64,000 nucleotides of DNA from CAYJII01 sp964370225. Lineage in GTDB: Bacteria > Bacillota > Clostridia > Oscillospirales > Ruminococcaceae. The position numbers and the translations under genes were made by a program. Location of the stretch: contig CAYJII010000004.1 of assembly GCA_964370225.1 (NCBI GenBank), positions 1 to 64,000 on the forward strand, written 5' to 3'. Below the pieces are notes generated by a model. That model did not search any database and was not told the origin of the DNA. It was given only the letters and a program-made list of their open reading frames with translations. Shown piece after piece: positions 34,999-44,495 of the stretch (positions are counted from its first letter, which is position 1; each line of letters begins with the position of its first letter).

Positions 34999-35158
34999 AA
35001 AATCACATGCTCCATTAAATCTTATCTACATCATACATTATTGCATGATGAATGTCAAGCGTTTTTATTAAATACTTAGAAAAAAGGCAAATAAACCAAT
35101 TTACTTTGCAATCATTCGTCAATTTTTTCGTTTAGATACGTAATTTATGTGAAGTTGA

Positions 35159-35554
35159 CTACATTATTTTATCAAATGTAGCGGTTTTTAGTTCATCTCG
35201 CACTGCAAGTGTTAACTTATTGTATATATTTCGGACTTTGCAATGTTTTCCTCTTCCGCCAGCACATTCGTTTTTTTCAAGCAAACATCTGCTAAAAACA
35301 TACTCACCCTCTATGATATATAAGATGTCATAAAGCGATACTTCGTTTGGTTTTACACAAACTTCGTATCCGCCTTTTACACCTTTGTATGACTTGACAA
35401 CTTTTGCAGCAACAAGCTTTCTTAAAATTTTCAGTGCAAAGCGCAAAGTCACCCTAGTTTCTTCTGCGATTTTCTTTGCGTCAACACGTGTTTGACTTAA
35501 AAATAAATTTTCCATAATTCTGACTGCATAGTCAGTTTCTAATGTTAAATACAT
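35159..35554 (-). CDS. Rrf2-family transcriptional regulator with cluster-type cysteines
   Basis: A 131-residue winged-helix regulator (MYLTLETDYAVRIMENLFLS at the start, recognition region near 35-66). Three cysteines, C90, C97 and C105, match the pattern used by IscR and NsrR to hold an iron-sulphur cluster, so it probably senses cluster status, redox or nitric oxide. GAGGA precedes the ATG. It starts ten bases after rpoD ends and should be co-transcribed with it. No isc or suf genes lie nearby, and its regulon is unknown. Confidence 0.85.
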   Translation of the reverse strand: MYLTLETDYAVRIMENLFLSQTRVDAKKIAEETRVTLRFALKILRKLVAAKVVKSYKGVKGGYEVCVKPNEVSLYDILYIIEGEYVFSRCLLEKNECAGGRGKHCKVRNIYNKLTLAVRDELKTATFDKIM

Positions 35555-35564
35555 TATCGTTCCT

Positions 35565-36635
35565 CTAATCTATAAAGTCTTTTAGTTTCTTGCTTCTGCT
35601 CGGATGTCTTAGTTTTCTCAGAGCTTTCGCTTCGATTTGTCTTATTCTCTCACGAGTAACATCAAACTCTTTACCTACTTCTTCAAGCGTTCTAGAGCGT
35701 CCATCTTCTAGCCCAAATCTTAAGCGCAACACTTTTTCTTCCCTATCAGTTAAAGTGGACAACACCTCGCCTAGTTGCTCTTTTAGCAATGTGTGTGAAG
35801 CAGCGTCAGCTGGTGCAGGAGCATCCTCATCAGGAATAAAATCTCCCAAATGGCTATCTTCTTCCTCACCAATCGGAGTTTCAAGCGAAACAGGTTCTTG
35901 TGCCGCTCTGATAATTTCTCTAACTTTCTCAACTGGCATATCCAGTATTTTTGCCACTTCCTCCGGTGTTGGCTCATGCCCATTTTTATGCAAAAGCTGA
36001 CTGCTTACTTTTTTAACTTTATTTATAGTCTCAACCATATGCACAGGAATTCTGATAGTCCTAGCTTGGTCTGCAATCGCTCTTGTTATCGCCTGTCTAA
36101 TCCACCATGTTGCGTATGTGGAGAATTTAAACCCTTTTGTATAATCGAATTTTTCCACAGCTTTAATAAGCCCTAGATTGCCCTCTTGAATTAAATCCAA
36201 AAACTGCATTCCACGACCTACATATCTTTTAGCTATACTAACTACCAGACGCAGATTTGCCTCTGACAATCTTTTTCTTGCGTACACATCGCCCTCGTTC
36301 ATCTTAGCGGCTAAAACAATTTCCTCTTTTAACGTAAGTAGTGGCACACGACCTATTTCTTTTAAGTACACTTTTACAGGGTCGTCGATATTCACACCCT
36401 CTGAGGCAAGTGTGGTTTCAATTTCTACTTCGTTCACAGGTTTTTTGAGTTCATCGATGTTGTAGTCTTCCACGATTTCGATATTTAAAGTTTCTAAACT
36501 ATCATATAATTTATCCATCTGCTCGATATCAAAATCCACTTCCTCCAAAGCATCTGTAATCTCTTTTGTAGTTAGCTTGCCGGCAGATTTACCTTTTTCC
36601 ATCAAATCAAGAACTGACTTTTTTTCCAAACTCAT
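35565..36635 (-). CDS. rpoD: primary sigma factor RpoD (SigA)
   Basis: The housekeeping sigma-70. It has a short region 1.1-like N-terminus ([20 protein letters not shown]), regions 1.2-2.4 with [22 protein letters not shown] sequence and [17 protein letters not shown], region 3 and region 4 with the helix-turn-helix [20 protein letters not shown]. The 356 residues suit Firmicutes. GGAG precedes the ATG. The order dgt-dnaG-rpoD reflects the macromolecular-synthesis operon. Confidence 0.96.
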   Translation of the reverse strand: MSLEKKSVLDLMEKGKSAGKLTTKEITDALEEVDFDIEQMDKLYDSLETLNIEIVEDYNIDELKKPVNEVEIETTLASEGVNIDDPVKVYLKEIGRVPLLTLKEEIVLAAKMNEGDVYARKRLSEANLRLVVSIAKRYVGRGMQFLDLIQEGNLGLIKAVEKFDYTKGFKFSTYATWWIRQAITRAIADQARTIRIPVHMVETINKVKKVSSQLLHKNGHEPTPEEVAKILDMPVEKVREIIRAAQEPVSLETPIGEEEDSHLGDFIPDEDAPAPADAASHTLLKEQLGEVLSTLTDREEKVLRLRFGLEDGRSRTLEEVGKEFDVTRERIRQIEAKALRKLRHPSRSKKLKDFID

Positions 36636-36714
36636 ATTTTACTCCATTCTGTCGCATTAACATAATATAACATATAATAACCGCAGCGATCGGACGGTCA
36701 CAACAATTTAACAT

Positions 36715-38463
36715 TTAATTTTTACGTTTATTTTGAATCAACTTCTCTATCTCTTCGTTTGACATAGATGCAATGTCCTCTTCATTATATCTATATTTAT
36801 CGTTTAGCAAAACATTTAAATAATCATCCAAAGTTTCTTTTGTATTCTTAAACTCATTATTTGTGACTAATATTTTGCTAATCTGCGAATGCTCTTCCAT
36901 TGAAAAGTCTGAGTGCATCATAGATAAATGAATTTGTTCATTTCTATTTAGGTTATTTACCATATATTCAAAAACGCGCCTATTAAATTCTGTAACAAAA
37001 TCCGATACGCTAATTTTTGACATTATATACTTAAAATAATCATTATTATTATACAGAAAAGCTATTATTCCCTCTTCTGATAACGCTATTTTCTTATATT
37101 TTTGTTTTTGTGGGTTTATTTTGTCTAACGCAAACGATTTATTGCTTTGAATATCGCTCCATTCGCGTTTTTCCTCAGCACGTCTTTTCGACTTAATTAT
37201 TGAATTAACCTGAGTTAATATGCTTTGAACTGTTGCTTGCGTATCATTTGAAACGATATTTGCATAAATCTCTCGCTCCAATGGGTTTTTCACCTGGCTT
37301 AATATTCCCACCGCTTTTTTTATGTATTCAATCTTGCCATTTGTGTCTTCTAAGTCCAATGACTTTTTCAAATTGTTTAGCTCAAACTCAATGACATTCC
37401 CCGCGTTATCCATCAAAATCTCAAATCGTTTTTCGCCAAACTTCTTAATATATTCATCAGGGTCCTTTGCACCCGTCATTTTTAGCACCTTTGTTTTTAT
37501 CCCAACTTCAGAAAGTAGATTTATCGCCCTGTGAGTAGCTGTTTGCCCAGCGGCATCTGTATCATAAGCTATGACAACCTCGCTTGTATATTTTGAGATT
37601 ATCCTCGCTTGCTCAGCAGTAAGCGCCGTCCCCAATGTAGCCACGACATTATCATACCCATGTGAGTTTACTGCGATAACGTCCATATATCCCTCTGCTA
37701 AAATAAAGTTTTTGCGTTTTGAATTCTTTGCAAAATTGAGCGAAAACAAATTCCTGCTCTTTTTAAACACAGGAGTGTCGGCAGTGTTTAAATATTTCGG
37801 TTTTGAGTCATCAAGCACGCGACCACCAAACGCAATAATATTACCTCTTATATCTATTATCGGAAATATCACTCTATTCCTAAATATATCGTAAAAAGAA
37901 TTATTTTTTCCCTTTGTTATGAGGTAGGCTTGTGACATCTGCTCATAAGTATAACCTTTTGACTTTAAGTAATCACGTAAAGCATTCCAGCTATCTGGCG
38001 CAAACCCTAACCCATATTTATTTATCGTGCTCTTATCAAGCCCACGTTCTTTAAAATATTTTCTCGCCTCTAGTCCGTGTTTGCTCATTAAGCATGAATA
38101 AAAAAACTTTGCTGTAACTTTGTTCATCTCATAAATTGTAGACTTAAGCTCTGCTGTTTTATCACTCTCGCCATCCTCGGGAACCTTTAACCCCACGCGA
38201 TTAGCTAGCAGATGAATAGCCTCGACATACTCGATATTTTCCACTCGCATAACAAAACTTATTGCATCGCCACCTGTGCCACAACCAAAACAAAAAAACG
38301 ATTGCGTGTCTGGGTACACCACCATTGATGGTGTTTTCTCTGAATGAAATGGACAGAGCCCTTTTTTATTTTTACTCTCTTTTTTTAAAACAACATAGGA
38401 AGATATAACATCTTCAATATCACAATACTGCAATAGCTGTGTGATAAAGCTTTGTGGTATCAA
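36715..38463 (-). CDS. dnaG: DNA primase
   Basis: Makes RNA primers at the replication fork. The N-terminal CHC2 zinc ribbon uses C37, H40, C58 and C61. The TOPRIM core has LAEGYMDVIAVNSHGYDNVV and DTDAAGQ near 300. The C-terminal part is a DnaB-interacting helical domain. The 582 residues are normal. The start codon is TTG (38461-38463) with GGAGGGG about seven bases upstream; no ATG fits. It is 17 bases after dgt. Confidence 0.95.
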   Translation of the reverse strand: MIPQSFITQLLQYCDIEDVISSYVVLKKESKNKKGLCPFHSEKTPSMVVYPDTQSFFCFGCGTGGDAISFVMRVENIEYVEAIHLLANRVGLKVPEDGESDKTAELKSTIYEMNKVTAKFFYSCLMSKHGLEARKYFKERGLDKSTINKYGLGFAPDSWNALRDYLKSKGYTYEQMSQAYLITKGKNNSFYDIFRNRVIFPIIDIRGNIIAFGGRVLDDSKPKYLNTADTPVFKKSRNLFSLNFAKNSKRKNFILAEGYMDVIAVNSHGYDNVVATLGTALTAEQARIISKYTSEVVIAYDTDAAGQTATHRAINLLSEVGIKTKVLKMTGAKDPDEYIKKFGEKRFEILMDNAGNVIEFELNNLKKSLDLEDTNGKIEYIKKAVGILSQVKNPLEREIYANIVSNDTQATVQSILTQVNSIIKSKRRAEEKREWSDIQSNKSFALDKINPQKQKYKKIALSEEGIIAFLYNNNDYFKYIMSKISVSDFVTEFNRRVFEYMVNNLNRNEQIHLSMMHSDFSMEEHSQISKILVTNNEFKNTKETLDDYLNVLLNDKYRYNEEDIASMSNEEIEKLIQNKRKN

Positions 38464-38480
38464 TTATATCCCCCTCCATA

Positions 38481-39506
38481 TTACAAATTCACAAACATTT
38501 TCGGGATGAACTTTTGTTGGTACACATTTATCGCATACACATCCGACATGCTCGCAATAGCATCACACACCGCACGGTCAATCCCTTCGTTTTCAATGAT
38601 TTCTCCATACATTGAAGCTAGTTCATTCGGGTGATTTTTATAATACTCATAAAGTGTGCTCACCACGTTTTGAGCCTTAGACTCCTCAGATTTATGTGAG
38701 CCATATAGATACACCCTATCAAACATAAACTTCCTCAGCTTTTTATGCGCTGTAAAAATTTCTTCATCCATGCGAATATCATTAATTCCATAACTGCATT
38801 CAATCAGCGAATTTATAAGCGTGTTAATCCTACTTCGTTTATCCACACCTAATACTGATATGCAGTCTTTCGGCAAATCATTCTGGCTTAGTACTCCTGC
38901 TCTAATCGCATCTTCTATATCATGATTTACATATGCGATTTTGTCTGAAAACTCTACCACTTTGCCTTCGTTGGTTTCAGCCACCCCCGCAGAAGTGCTA
39001 TGGCAAGCTATGCCATTTCTAACCTCATGCGTCAAGTTTAAGCCTCTTCCGTTTTTTTCAAGTCTTTCCACCACCCGCACACTTTGGTCGTTATGCCTGA
39101 ATTTGAACGGTGCAATATCATTTAGCACCTTTTCACCTGCATGCCCAAACGGAGTATGCCCCAAATCATGACCTAGCGCAATCGCTTCAGTCAAATCTTC
39201 GTTTAAACAGAGCGCTCTTGCTATTGTTCGTGCAATCTGCGACACTTCCAATGTATGTGTGAGCCTCGTCCTATAATGGTCGCCCACGGGTGCAATAAAA
39301 ACTTGTGTTTTATGCTTTAACCTTCTAAAAGCATTACTATGTATAATCCTATCCCTGTCGCGCGCAAAGCATGTCCTGATATCACAATCGACCTCGGGCT
39401 TGACTCTGCCTTTCGTATCTACAGATTTAACCGCAAATTCTGACAAGGTTTTGATTTCGTTTTTCTCAACAATTAGCCTCGGTGTAATATTACCTTCAAA
39501 TATCAT
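38481..39506 (-). CDS. dgt: deoxyguanosine triphosphate triphosphohydrolase-like protein
   Basis: An HD-domain hydrolase that removes triphosphate from dNTPs. The HD motif residues are visible in RTRLTHTLEVSQIARTIAR and ALGHDLGHTPFGHAGE near 110-125, with a later Asp in KIAYVNHDIEDA. The 341 residues match the dgt-like family of Firmicutes, whose nucleotide preference is less certain than for E. coli Dgt. GAGGA precedes the ATG. It heads the dgt-dnaG-rpoD unit. Confidence 0.92.
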   Translation of the reverse strand: MIFEGNITPRLIVEKNEIKTLSEFAVKSVDTKGRVKPEVDCDIRTCFARDRDRIIHSNAFRRLKHKTQVFIAPVGDHYRTRLTHTLEVSQIARTIARALCLNEDLTEAIALGHDLGHTPFGHAGEKVLNDIAPFKFRHNDQSVRVVERLEKNGRGLNLTHEVRNGIACHSTSAGVAETNEGKVVEFSDKIAYVNHDIEDAIRAGVLSQNDLPKDCISVLGVDKRSRINTLINSLIECSYGINDIRMDEEIFTAHKKLRKFMFDRVYLYGSHKSEESKAQNVVSTLYEYYKNHPNELASMYGEIIENEGIDRAVCDAIASMSDVYAINVYQQKFIPKMFVNL

Positions 39507-39625
39507 AAGTTCATCCTCAGAAATTCCGCTAAAATTAAACTATACAATAAATATATACAATCTCAAACTTCAAATACCTTTATAAAAAAAGCAACTTCGT
39601 ATATTTAACCAAATTAAAACTAAAT

Positions 39626-40252
39626 TTAACTGAAGTTTTGATATTTTTCACCTAAGATTTCGTATTTTATTTTTCCATTAGTCGCCTCAATTATCCCTTT
39701 AACAAAGTTATCTGTGACACTTCGCTTCACAACAATCGTCATATCCACATGCTCACCAAAATCCGAGCTTTCTGTAATCACTCCATAATCGGGCAGAATA
39801 TAGCTTATTTTGCCATATAGCGAGTAATCAAAGGTTATGCTAATCACATCACTTAATGCTAAATGCATAATTTGCGCAGCGTCCACTGCTACTTTTGATG
39901 TATGTGAATACGCGCGGACCAGTCCGCCAGCACCCAACATTATCCCACCATAATATCTCGTTGCGACGACACAAATATTTGTCAGCCCCTCTTTTTGTAG
40001 CACATCGAGAGCGGGTCGCCCTCCTGTGCCCTGTGGTTCACCATCGTCGGAACAACGCTCGACTTTTGCATCCTTTAATATGTAAGCATACACATTATGC
40101 GAGGCATCCCAAAACTCTTTTTTAACCTTGTCGATAAAGGCGAGCGCCTCTTCTTCGGTTGAGCATGGCATAATAGAGCCGATAAATCTTGATTTTTTCT
40201 CAACAAATTCGTCTCGTGCGTAGTCAGTAACTGTTTTGTATTCGGTCATCAT
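39626..40252 (-). CDS. yigZ: IMPACT/YigZ-family protein
   Basis: A 208-residue protein of the UPF0029 family. Its conserved block ASHNVYAYIL..DDGEPQGTGG and VVATRYYGGIMLGAGGLVRAY lies in about 50-120, with a C-terminal EF-G domain V-like fold. The function is not settled; relatives bind RNA or ribosome-associated factors. A GGGG ribosome site is very close to the first ATG, so the second ATG one codon later is equally possible. Confidence 0.9.
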   Translation of the reverse strand: MMTEYKTVTDYARDEFVEKKSRFIGSIMPCSTEEEALAFIDKVKKEFWDASHNVYAYILKDAKVERCSDDGEPQGTGGRPALDVLQKEGLTNICVVATRYYGGIMLGAGGLVRAYSHTSKVAVDAAQIMHLALSDVISITFDYSLYGKISYILPDYGVITESSDFGEHVDMTIVVKRSVTDNFVKGIIEATNGKIKYEILGEKYQNFS

Positions 40253-40289
40253 ATCGCCCCTTTATGTGAGTAAAAGAAAATAAAAACAA

Positions 40290-40320
40290 CTTTAGGCGAT
40301 ACAGAAAACTGTACCGCCTT
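40290..40320 (-). terminator. terminator after rpmE
   Basis: On the minus strand GGCGGTACAG pairs with CTGTATCGCC around TTTT (40295-40318), followed by TAAAGTTGTTTTT. Confidence 0.6.
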
Positions 40321-40341
40321 TGAAAGTATAAAACATAAAAA

Positions 40342-40539
40342 TTACATACCAAAACGCTTTTTAAATCTATCAACACGTCCACCTGTGTCAATTAGTTTTT
40401 GTCTACCAGTATAGAACGGGTGACATTTTGAGCATATTTCAACTTTTATTTCACTTCTTGTGGAACGGGATTCAAAAGTTTCTCCGCATGCACAGTGAAT
40501 AGTAGTAACTTCATATTTTGGATGAATGTCTTTTTTCAT
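40342..40539 (-). CDS. rpmE: 50S ribosomal protein L31, zinc-binding form
   Basis: A 65-residue ribosomal protein starting [10 protein letters not shown]. The zinc ligands are C16, C18, C36 and C39, which marks the zinc-containing (C+) form made when zinc is sufficient. AGAGGTG precedes the ATG. In many Firmicutes it lies next to the DUF1385/prmC genes; here that block is 14 kb away. Confidence 0.95.
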   Translation of the reverse strand: MKKDIHPKYEVTTIHCACGETFESRSTRSEIKVEICSKCHPFYTGRQKLIDTGGRVDRFKKRFGM

Positions 40540-40624
40540 TTTTCTTCACCTCTTTACATAAAATATCATCGGATTACAATTATAATACAAATTCAAATAA
40601 AAATCAAGTCTTTTTTTAAAAAAA

Positions 40625-41608
40625 TTAATTTAACTTTCTCACCGATATTTCTCCCGAGTTCAAAACCTCGGTTTTTCCGCTTGGCAGCTCAACCACCAAA
40701 CCGCCCATGTCGTCTATGTTTATCGCCTTTGCATTTGTCCATTCGCTGTTTTTAAAAAACTTAATTTCTTCCCCAATAATAAACGAATATTTTCTGTATT
40801 CTTCCATGAAATTCGCTTTATCGAAATCATTCTCCAAAATTTCACAGACCTCGTCATAAATCGCAGCGACAATATCATTTCGACATATTCCATGAAACTC
40901 ATCTTCAAAAAGAGATGTCGCAATCTCAGAAAGTTCCTGTGGCATTCCCTCATTTTGGCTTATATTCACACCAATTCCGATAATTAAATTCTCCACAATC
41001 CCTAGCTCAAAATTCGAAGTTGCCTCAGTTAATATCCCACAAACTTTCTTTGAATTCAAATAAATGTCATTAACCCATTTAATCCGTGGTTCGTGCTTAG
41101 AAATTTTTTCTATCGCCTTGCAAACTGCAACCGATACTGCTGTTGTGACAAGCACAGCGCTTGATATTTGCATGTTAGGCTTTAGCACAATGCTCATATA
41201 AATCCCTGTTTTCTTGGGAGAATAAAAACTTCTCCCCAATCTGCCACGTCCTGCGGTTTGTTCTTCACTCACCACAATCATCGCGCCATCTGAACTTTCG
41301 CATAATTTTTTTGCCTCTGTGTTTGTTGAGTCAATCGTCTTGTAGCAATGAACTATCGGTTTTTTCACAAAAGTTATTGCGTTTAATATACCCTCATTTG
41401 TTAAGACATCGCTCTTTTCAAGTAGCCTGTAACCCTTGTTGGTACTGGCTTTAATTTCGTAACCATCCTCTTTGAGCGACCCTACACTCTTCCACACTGC
41501 AGCACGAGATACCCCGATGATTTTCGCTAGCTCTTCCCCAGATATGCTGACATTAATATTTTCGCTTAGATACTGTAAAACTTTGTCTTTAACCGTCAGT
41601 TTTGCCAT
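40625..41608 (-). CDS. birA: bifunctional biotin--protein ligase / biotin operon repressor
   Basis: Attaches biotin to carboxylases and, in group II forms, represses biotin genes. An N-terminal winged helix (about 1-65, with SGEELAKIIGVSRAAVWKSV) precedes the ligase domain with SEEQTAGRGRLGRSFYSP near 110 and KWVNDIYLNSKKVCGILTE near 178. The start at 41608 follows AAGGA at about eight bases, giving 327 residues. It lies just after the MFS gene on the same strand. Confidence 0.94.
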   Translation of the reverse strand: MAKLTVKDKVLQYLSENINVSISGEELAKIIGVSRAAVWKSVGSLKEDGYEIKASTNKGYRLLEKSDVLTNEGILNAITFVKKPIVHCYKTIDSTNTEAKKLCESSDGAMIVVSEEQTAGRGRLGRSFYSPKKTGIYMSIVLKPNMQISSAVLVTTAVSVAVCKAIEKISKHEPRIKWVNDIYLNSKKVCGILTEATSNFELGIVENLIIGIGVNISQNEGMPQELSEIATSLFEDEFHGICRNDIVAAIYDEVCEILENDFDKANFMEEYRKYSFIIGEEIKFFKNSEWTNAKAINIDDMGGLVVELPSGKTEVLNSGEISVRKLN

Positions 41609-41635
41609 AGTTTTATCCTTACTCCATTCACCCAA

Positions 41636-42904
41636 TTAGCTGTTTTTCATGTATTTTGAACCGTAAATTATTATTACGAACCCTATGATAAACAGTGTCG
41701 CCACTGATAGTATCGCATACGAACCTCTGCCTGTGAAACCTGAAACAGCCGCATAAAGTGCAGGTCCGATAACTGCTGCGAATTTACCGAAAATATCAAA
41801 AAATCCGAAATATTCTCCAGAATTTTCAGGAGGTACAAGTTTTGCATAATGCGCCCTTGAAATCGCCTGAATCCCACCTTGTACAGTTCCAACCAACACA
41901 GCCAAAACCCAAAATAGGATTTGTGCTTGAGGTATAGTCAGGAATTCTTCTTCGATGCCAAAACCCATAAAAAATCCTAGCAAACATATCGCAATGTACA
42001 CCACAATAGCAAATTTTATCAGATTAATTGATCCGAATTTTCTGCTCATATTCCCGAAAATAATCGCACATGGGAATGCTACAATTTGTGTGATTAACAG
42101 TGCTAAAATCATCTGTACGCTGTCCAGCCCCAATGTTGTGCCATAGCTCGTGGACATCGTGATAACCGTATTAACTCCGTCAATGTAAAAGAAATACGCC
42201 AAGATGAATGTCAGCATCGCTTTGTTTTTCATGATTTTTTTCGCTGTCTTCCAAACTGCTAAAAATACATCTTTTACCACATTTTTTTCTGTTTTTTCCA
42301 CACCATATTTTTGATCAATATTTTTGATGAACGGAATAGAGAACAATCCCCACCACAGCACTGTTATTACAAGTGATAACTTAACAGCCATGCTTGCGTC
42401 AATACCAAAGCTTTCGCCAAATGTCACAAGCACAATACATAGCAAGAATGGAATTGTGCTCCCTCCGATGTAGCCCATGGAAAAGCCGTAACTCGACACT
42501 TTATCTACTCTGTCTTTTACCGTAATGTCAGTTAAAAAGCTATCATATACTAAATTTGCACCTGAAAAGCCGATATGCGATACTACATACCCTATTAACA
42601 TCAGTTGCCAATAATCAGTCATCGCGCTTAAGAGCGTGAATGCAAGCCCCAAAAACAAAAACATTCCGAATACTTTTTTCTTCATACCCTTGTAGTCGAT
42701 AATCGCACCTACAATCGGCGCTGTTATTGCCACAGTAGCAGTTGCGATAGATGTTCCTATCCCCCACCACATGTCACCTTGTCCACCACTAACGCTAGAG
42801 GTAAAATAAATTGGGAAAATCGACGCTAACATTACCGTCGCATAAACTGAATTAGCCCAGTCGTACATAATCCAGCTTTTTTCTTTCTTCGTAAAAAATT
42901 TCAT
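41636..42904 (-). CDS. MFS transporter, UMF1/Atg22-like family
   Basis: A 422-residue membrane protein with about 12 hydrophobic segments. The N-terminal SWIMYDWANSVYATVMLA is characteristic of the UMF1 family of major-facilitator carriers, related to the vacuolar effluxer Atg22. The substrate is unknown in bacteria. The start at 42904 is preceded by GGAGCG; an upstream in-frame ATG at 42916 lies inside that AATGGAG site. It sits between a phosphodiesterase gene and birA without an obvious functional link. Confidence 0.85.
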   Translation of the reverse strand: MKFFTKKEKSWIMYDWANSVYATVMLASIFPIYFTSSVSGGQGDMWWGIGTSIATATVAITAPIVGAIIDYKGMKKKVFGMFLFLGLAFTLLSAMTDYWQLMLIGYVVSHIGFSGANLVYDSFLTDITVKDRVDKVSSYGFSMGYIGGSTIPFLLCIVLVTFGESFGIDASMAVKLSLVITVLWWGLFSIPFIKNIDQKYGVEKTEKNVVKDVFLAVWKTAKKIMKNKAMLTFILAYFFYIDGVNTVITMSTSYGTTLGLDSVQMILALLITQIVAFPCAIIFGNMSRKFGSINLIKFAIVVYIAICLLGFFMGFGIEEEFLTIPQAQILFWVLAVLVGTVQGGIQAISRAHYAKLVPPENSGEYFGFFDIFGKFAAVIGPALYAAVSGFTGRGSYAILSVATLFIIGFVIIIYGSKYMKNS

Positions 42905-42933
42905 AACTCGCTCCATTCTTACTAATATCGTAT

Positions 42934-44142
42934 TTATTTATATATCTCTCTTTTTATTTTGCCTTTTATCTGTGGTGCATTAATTTTAAGTTCATTTGCA
43001 ATCAATGCGCTAACATTCAATAAATTTCCGCCACTTAGCTCTGTGCCTGCATTTACATTTTTCGAGTAAATGCCATATATAACATCGTAATTATCATAGT
43101 CAAGTGGGTATCCGTGGTTCCCCTTTTCTTCTTGGAATGAGTTTAGCATATGATAGCCTGTTTTTGCGCAAATTCCAAATGCATATTCGCCATGTCCGGA
43201 AACTTGCATTTCTTCCTCCGTCAAAAAACGGTTGAACCATTCACATTTTTCCAGCTCCGCTTTAACGCTATCCAATTCGGTCGCGCTGAGTGAAATATTT
43301 TTAAAAAACGAGCTTCCTCCCAGTGATTCAAAATGCGCTTTATAATCGCTAATCGTTTCGTCTTCCGCCATGCTCAAATGCCCCATTTTGAGCAGTAACA
43401 TATTCGGCGTTATCGCTGTGTGTACATCCAGTTGCCCATGATCTGAAAAAATTATTATAGCGGTATCGTCATCGACAGTATCCATAATTCTGCCCAAACA
43501 TTTATCTATCATCTGCATTGCAAGTTCACAACGCTCAGAATTTTTCCCATTATGGTGATGTGCATTGTCATACGATATTAAGTGAATAAATGTAAAATCA
43601 GGTTTTTTCTCTCTCAAAACGTCACATGCACAAGAAGTCGTAAAATTGTCAAGGCTTATTATATCCTTTGTGTTCAACTCTTTTCCATGGCGCAAAAACT
43701 CTCGGATTTGTAGCAGTGTAGAGCCATTTTTAAAACTTTTAATCAGCTGATTTTCGCCTTCTCTAGCAAAAATTTCTGGAATATTGTAGTCAATCCCTTT
43801 CGCTCCTGCACTAACAGGCCACATAAAACCTGCAGTTTTAAGCCCGTTCTCCTTCGCTAGTTGCCACAGTGGCTTGACTTTTATATCCTTCGCATAAAAG
43901 TTCCAATGCGGATTTTTTTCGTGCGGTTCTACTCTTGTATTTGAAAATATACCGTGCTCAAACGGCATTACCCCCGTCATTACGCTTGTGTGAATAGGGT
44001 AAGTGTTGGATAAAAAAATGGATTTTACGCCCCTAACCACGCACGCACCACTTACAAATTTTGTAAAATTAGGATATTTTTTTAGTTTATCAAAATCATT
44101 GTCGCTCACTGAGTCTATGCTTATTAGCACTACTTTGCCCAA
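42934..44142 (-). CDS. alkaline phosphatase superfamily protein (nucleotide pyrophosphatase/phosphodiesterase type)
   Basis: A soluble two-metal phosphohydrolase of the type I phosphodiesterase family. It has an N-terminal LISIDSVSDND metal Asp, the nucleophile region SNTYPIHTSVMTGVMPFEHG near 45-65, HLISYDNAHHHNG and IIFSDHGQLDV supplying the second metal site, and a late SGHGEYAF histidine. No signal peptide is visible, so it probably acts in the cytoplasm. I prefer the TTG at 44140-44142, with GGAGGG about seven bases upstream; in-frame GTG (44157) and ATG (44148) overlap that site. The substrate is unknown. Confidence 0.8.
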   Translation of the reverse strand: MGKVVLISIDSVSDNDFDKLKKYPNFTKFVSGACVVRGVKSIFLSNTYPIHTSVMTGVMPFEHGIFSNTRVEPHEKNPHWNFYAKDIKVKPLWQLAKENGLKTAGFMWPVSAGAKGIDYNIPEIFAREGENQLIKSFKNGSTLLQIREFLRHGKELNTKDIISLDNFTTSCACDVLREKKPDFTFIHLISYDNAHHHNGKNSERCELAMQMIDKCLGRIMDTVDDDTAIIIFSDHGQLDVHTAITPNMLLLKMGHLSMAEDETISDYKAHFESLGGSSFFKNISLSATELDSVKAELEKCEWFNRFLTEEEMQVSGHGEYAFGICAKTGYHMLNSFQEEKGNHGYPLDYDNYDVIYGIYSKNVNAGTELSGGNLLNVSALIANELKINAPQIKGKIKREIYK

Positions 44143-44400
44143 TAGCATTCCCTCCACGCATAATTATTTTTAAATAATATCTGCTTTCAATTATATCAAA
44201 CATTACTTAATTATTCAAGGATTACAATAATATTTTTTCACCCTGCCGCTACTATTTAGTCAATTTATTAAGACACTATTAACAATAGCGGTAATGTTTT
44301 CTGCATTTTTTACATGATTTCGCCCATTTATGCATAAAGATTTGTGCTTTCTGCGGAAAATCGCAAAAACCTCTAAAAATGCTTTAAATATATGGAAAAA
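44143..44400. other. AT-rich intergenic region upstream of ppdK
   Basis: Together with the leader up to 44495, this gap of about 350 bases holds the ppdK promoter. I see no gene, riboswitch or terminator in the part before 44401. Confidence 0.5.
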
Positions 44401-44431
44401 CTTACGTTTATTTGATATAATGTAACGTAAG
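44401..44431 (+). promoter_or_regulatory. ppdK promoter: extended -10 inside an inverted repeat
   Basis: CTTACGTT (44401-44408) and AACGTAAG (44424-44431) form a perfect 8-base inverted repeat with 15 bases between. Its centre holds TGATATAAT, an extended -10 (TATAAT at 44416-44421). No -35 hexamer is visible at the right distance. The repeat is placed to act as an operator. Confidence 0.55.
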
Positions 44432-44495
44432 GTCTAAAAGGCTTATAATCTTGTAGAAAACTTTACAGGAATAAAAAAATTGGAGGTAACTTATA

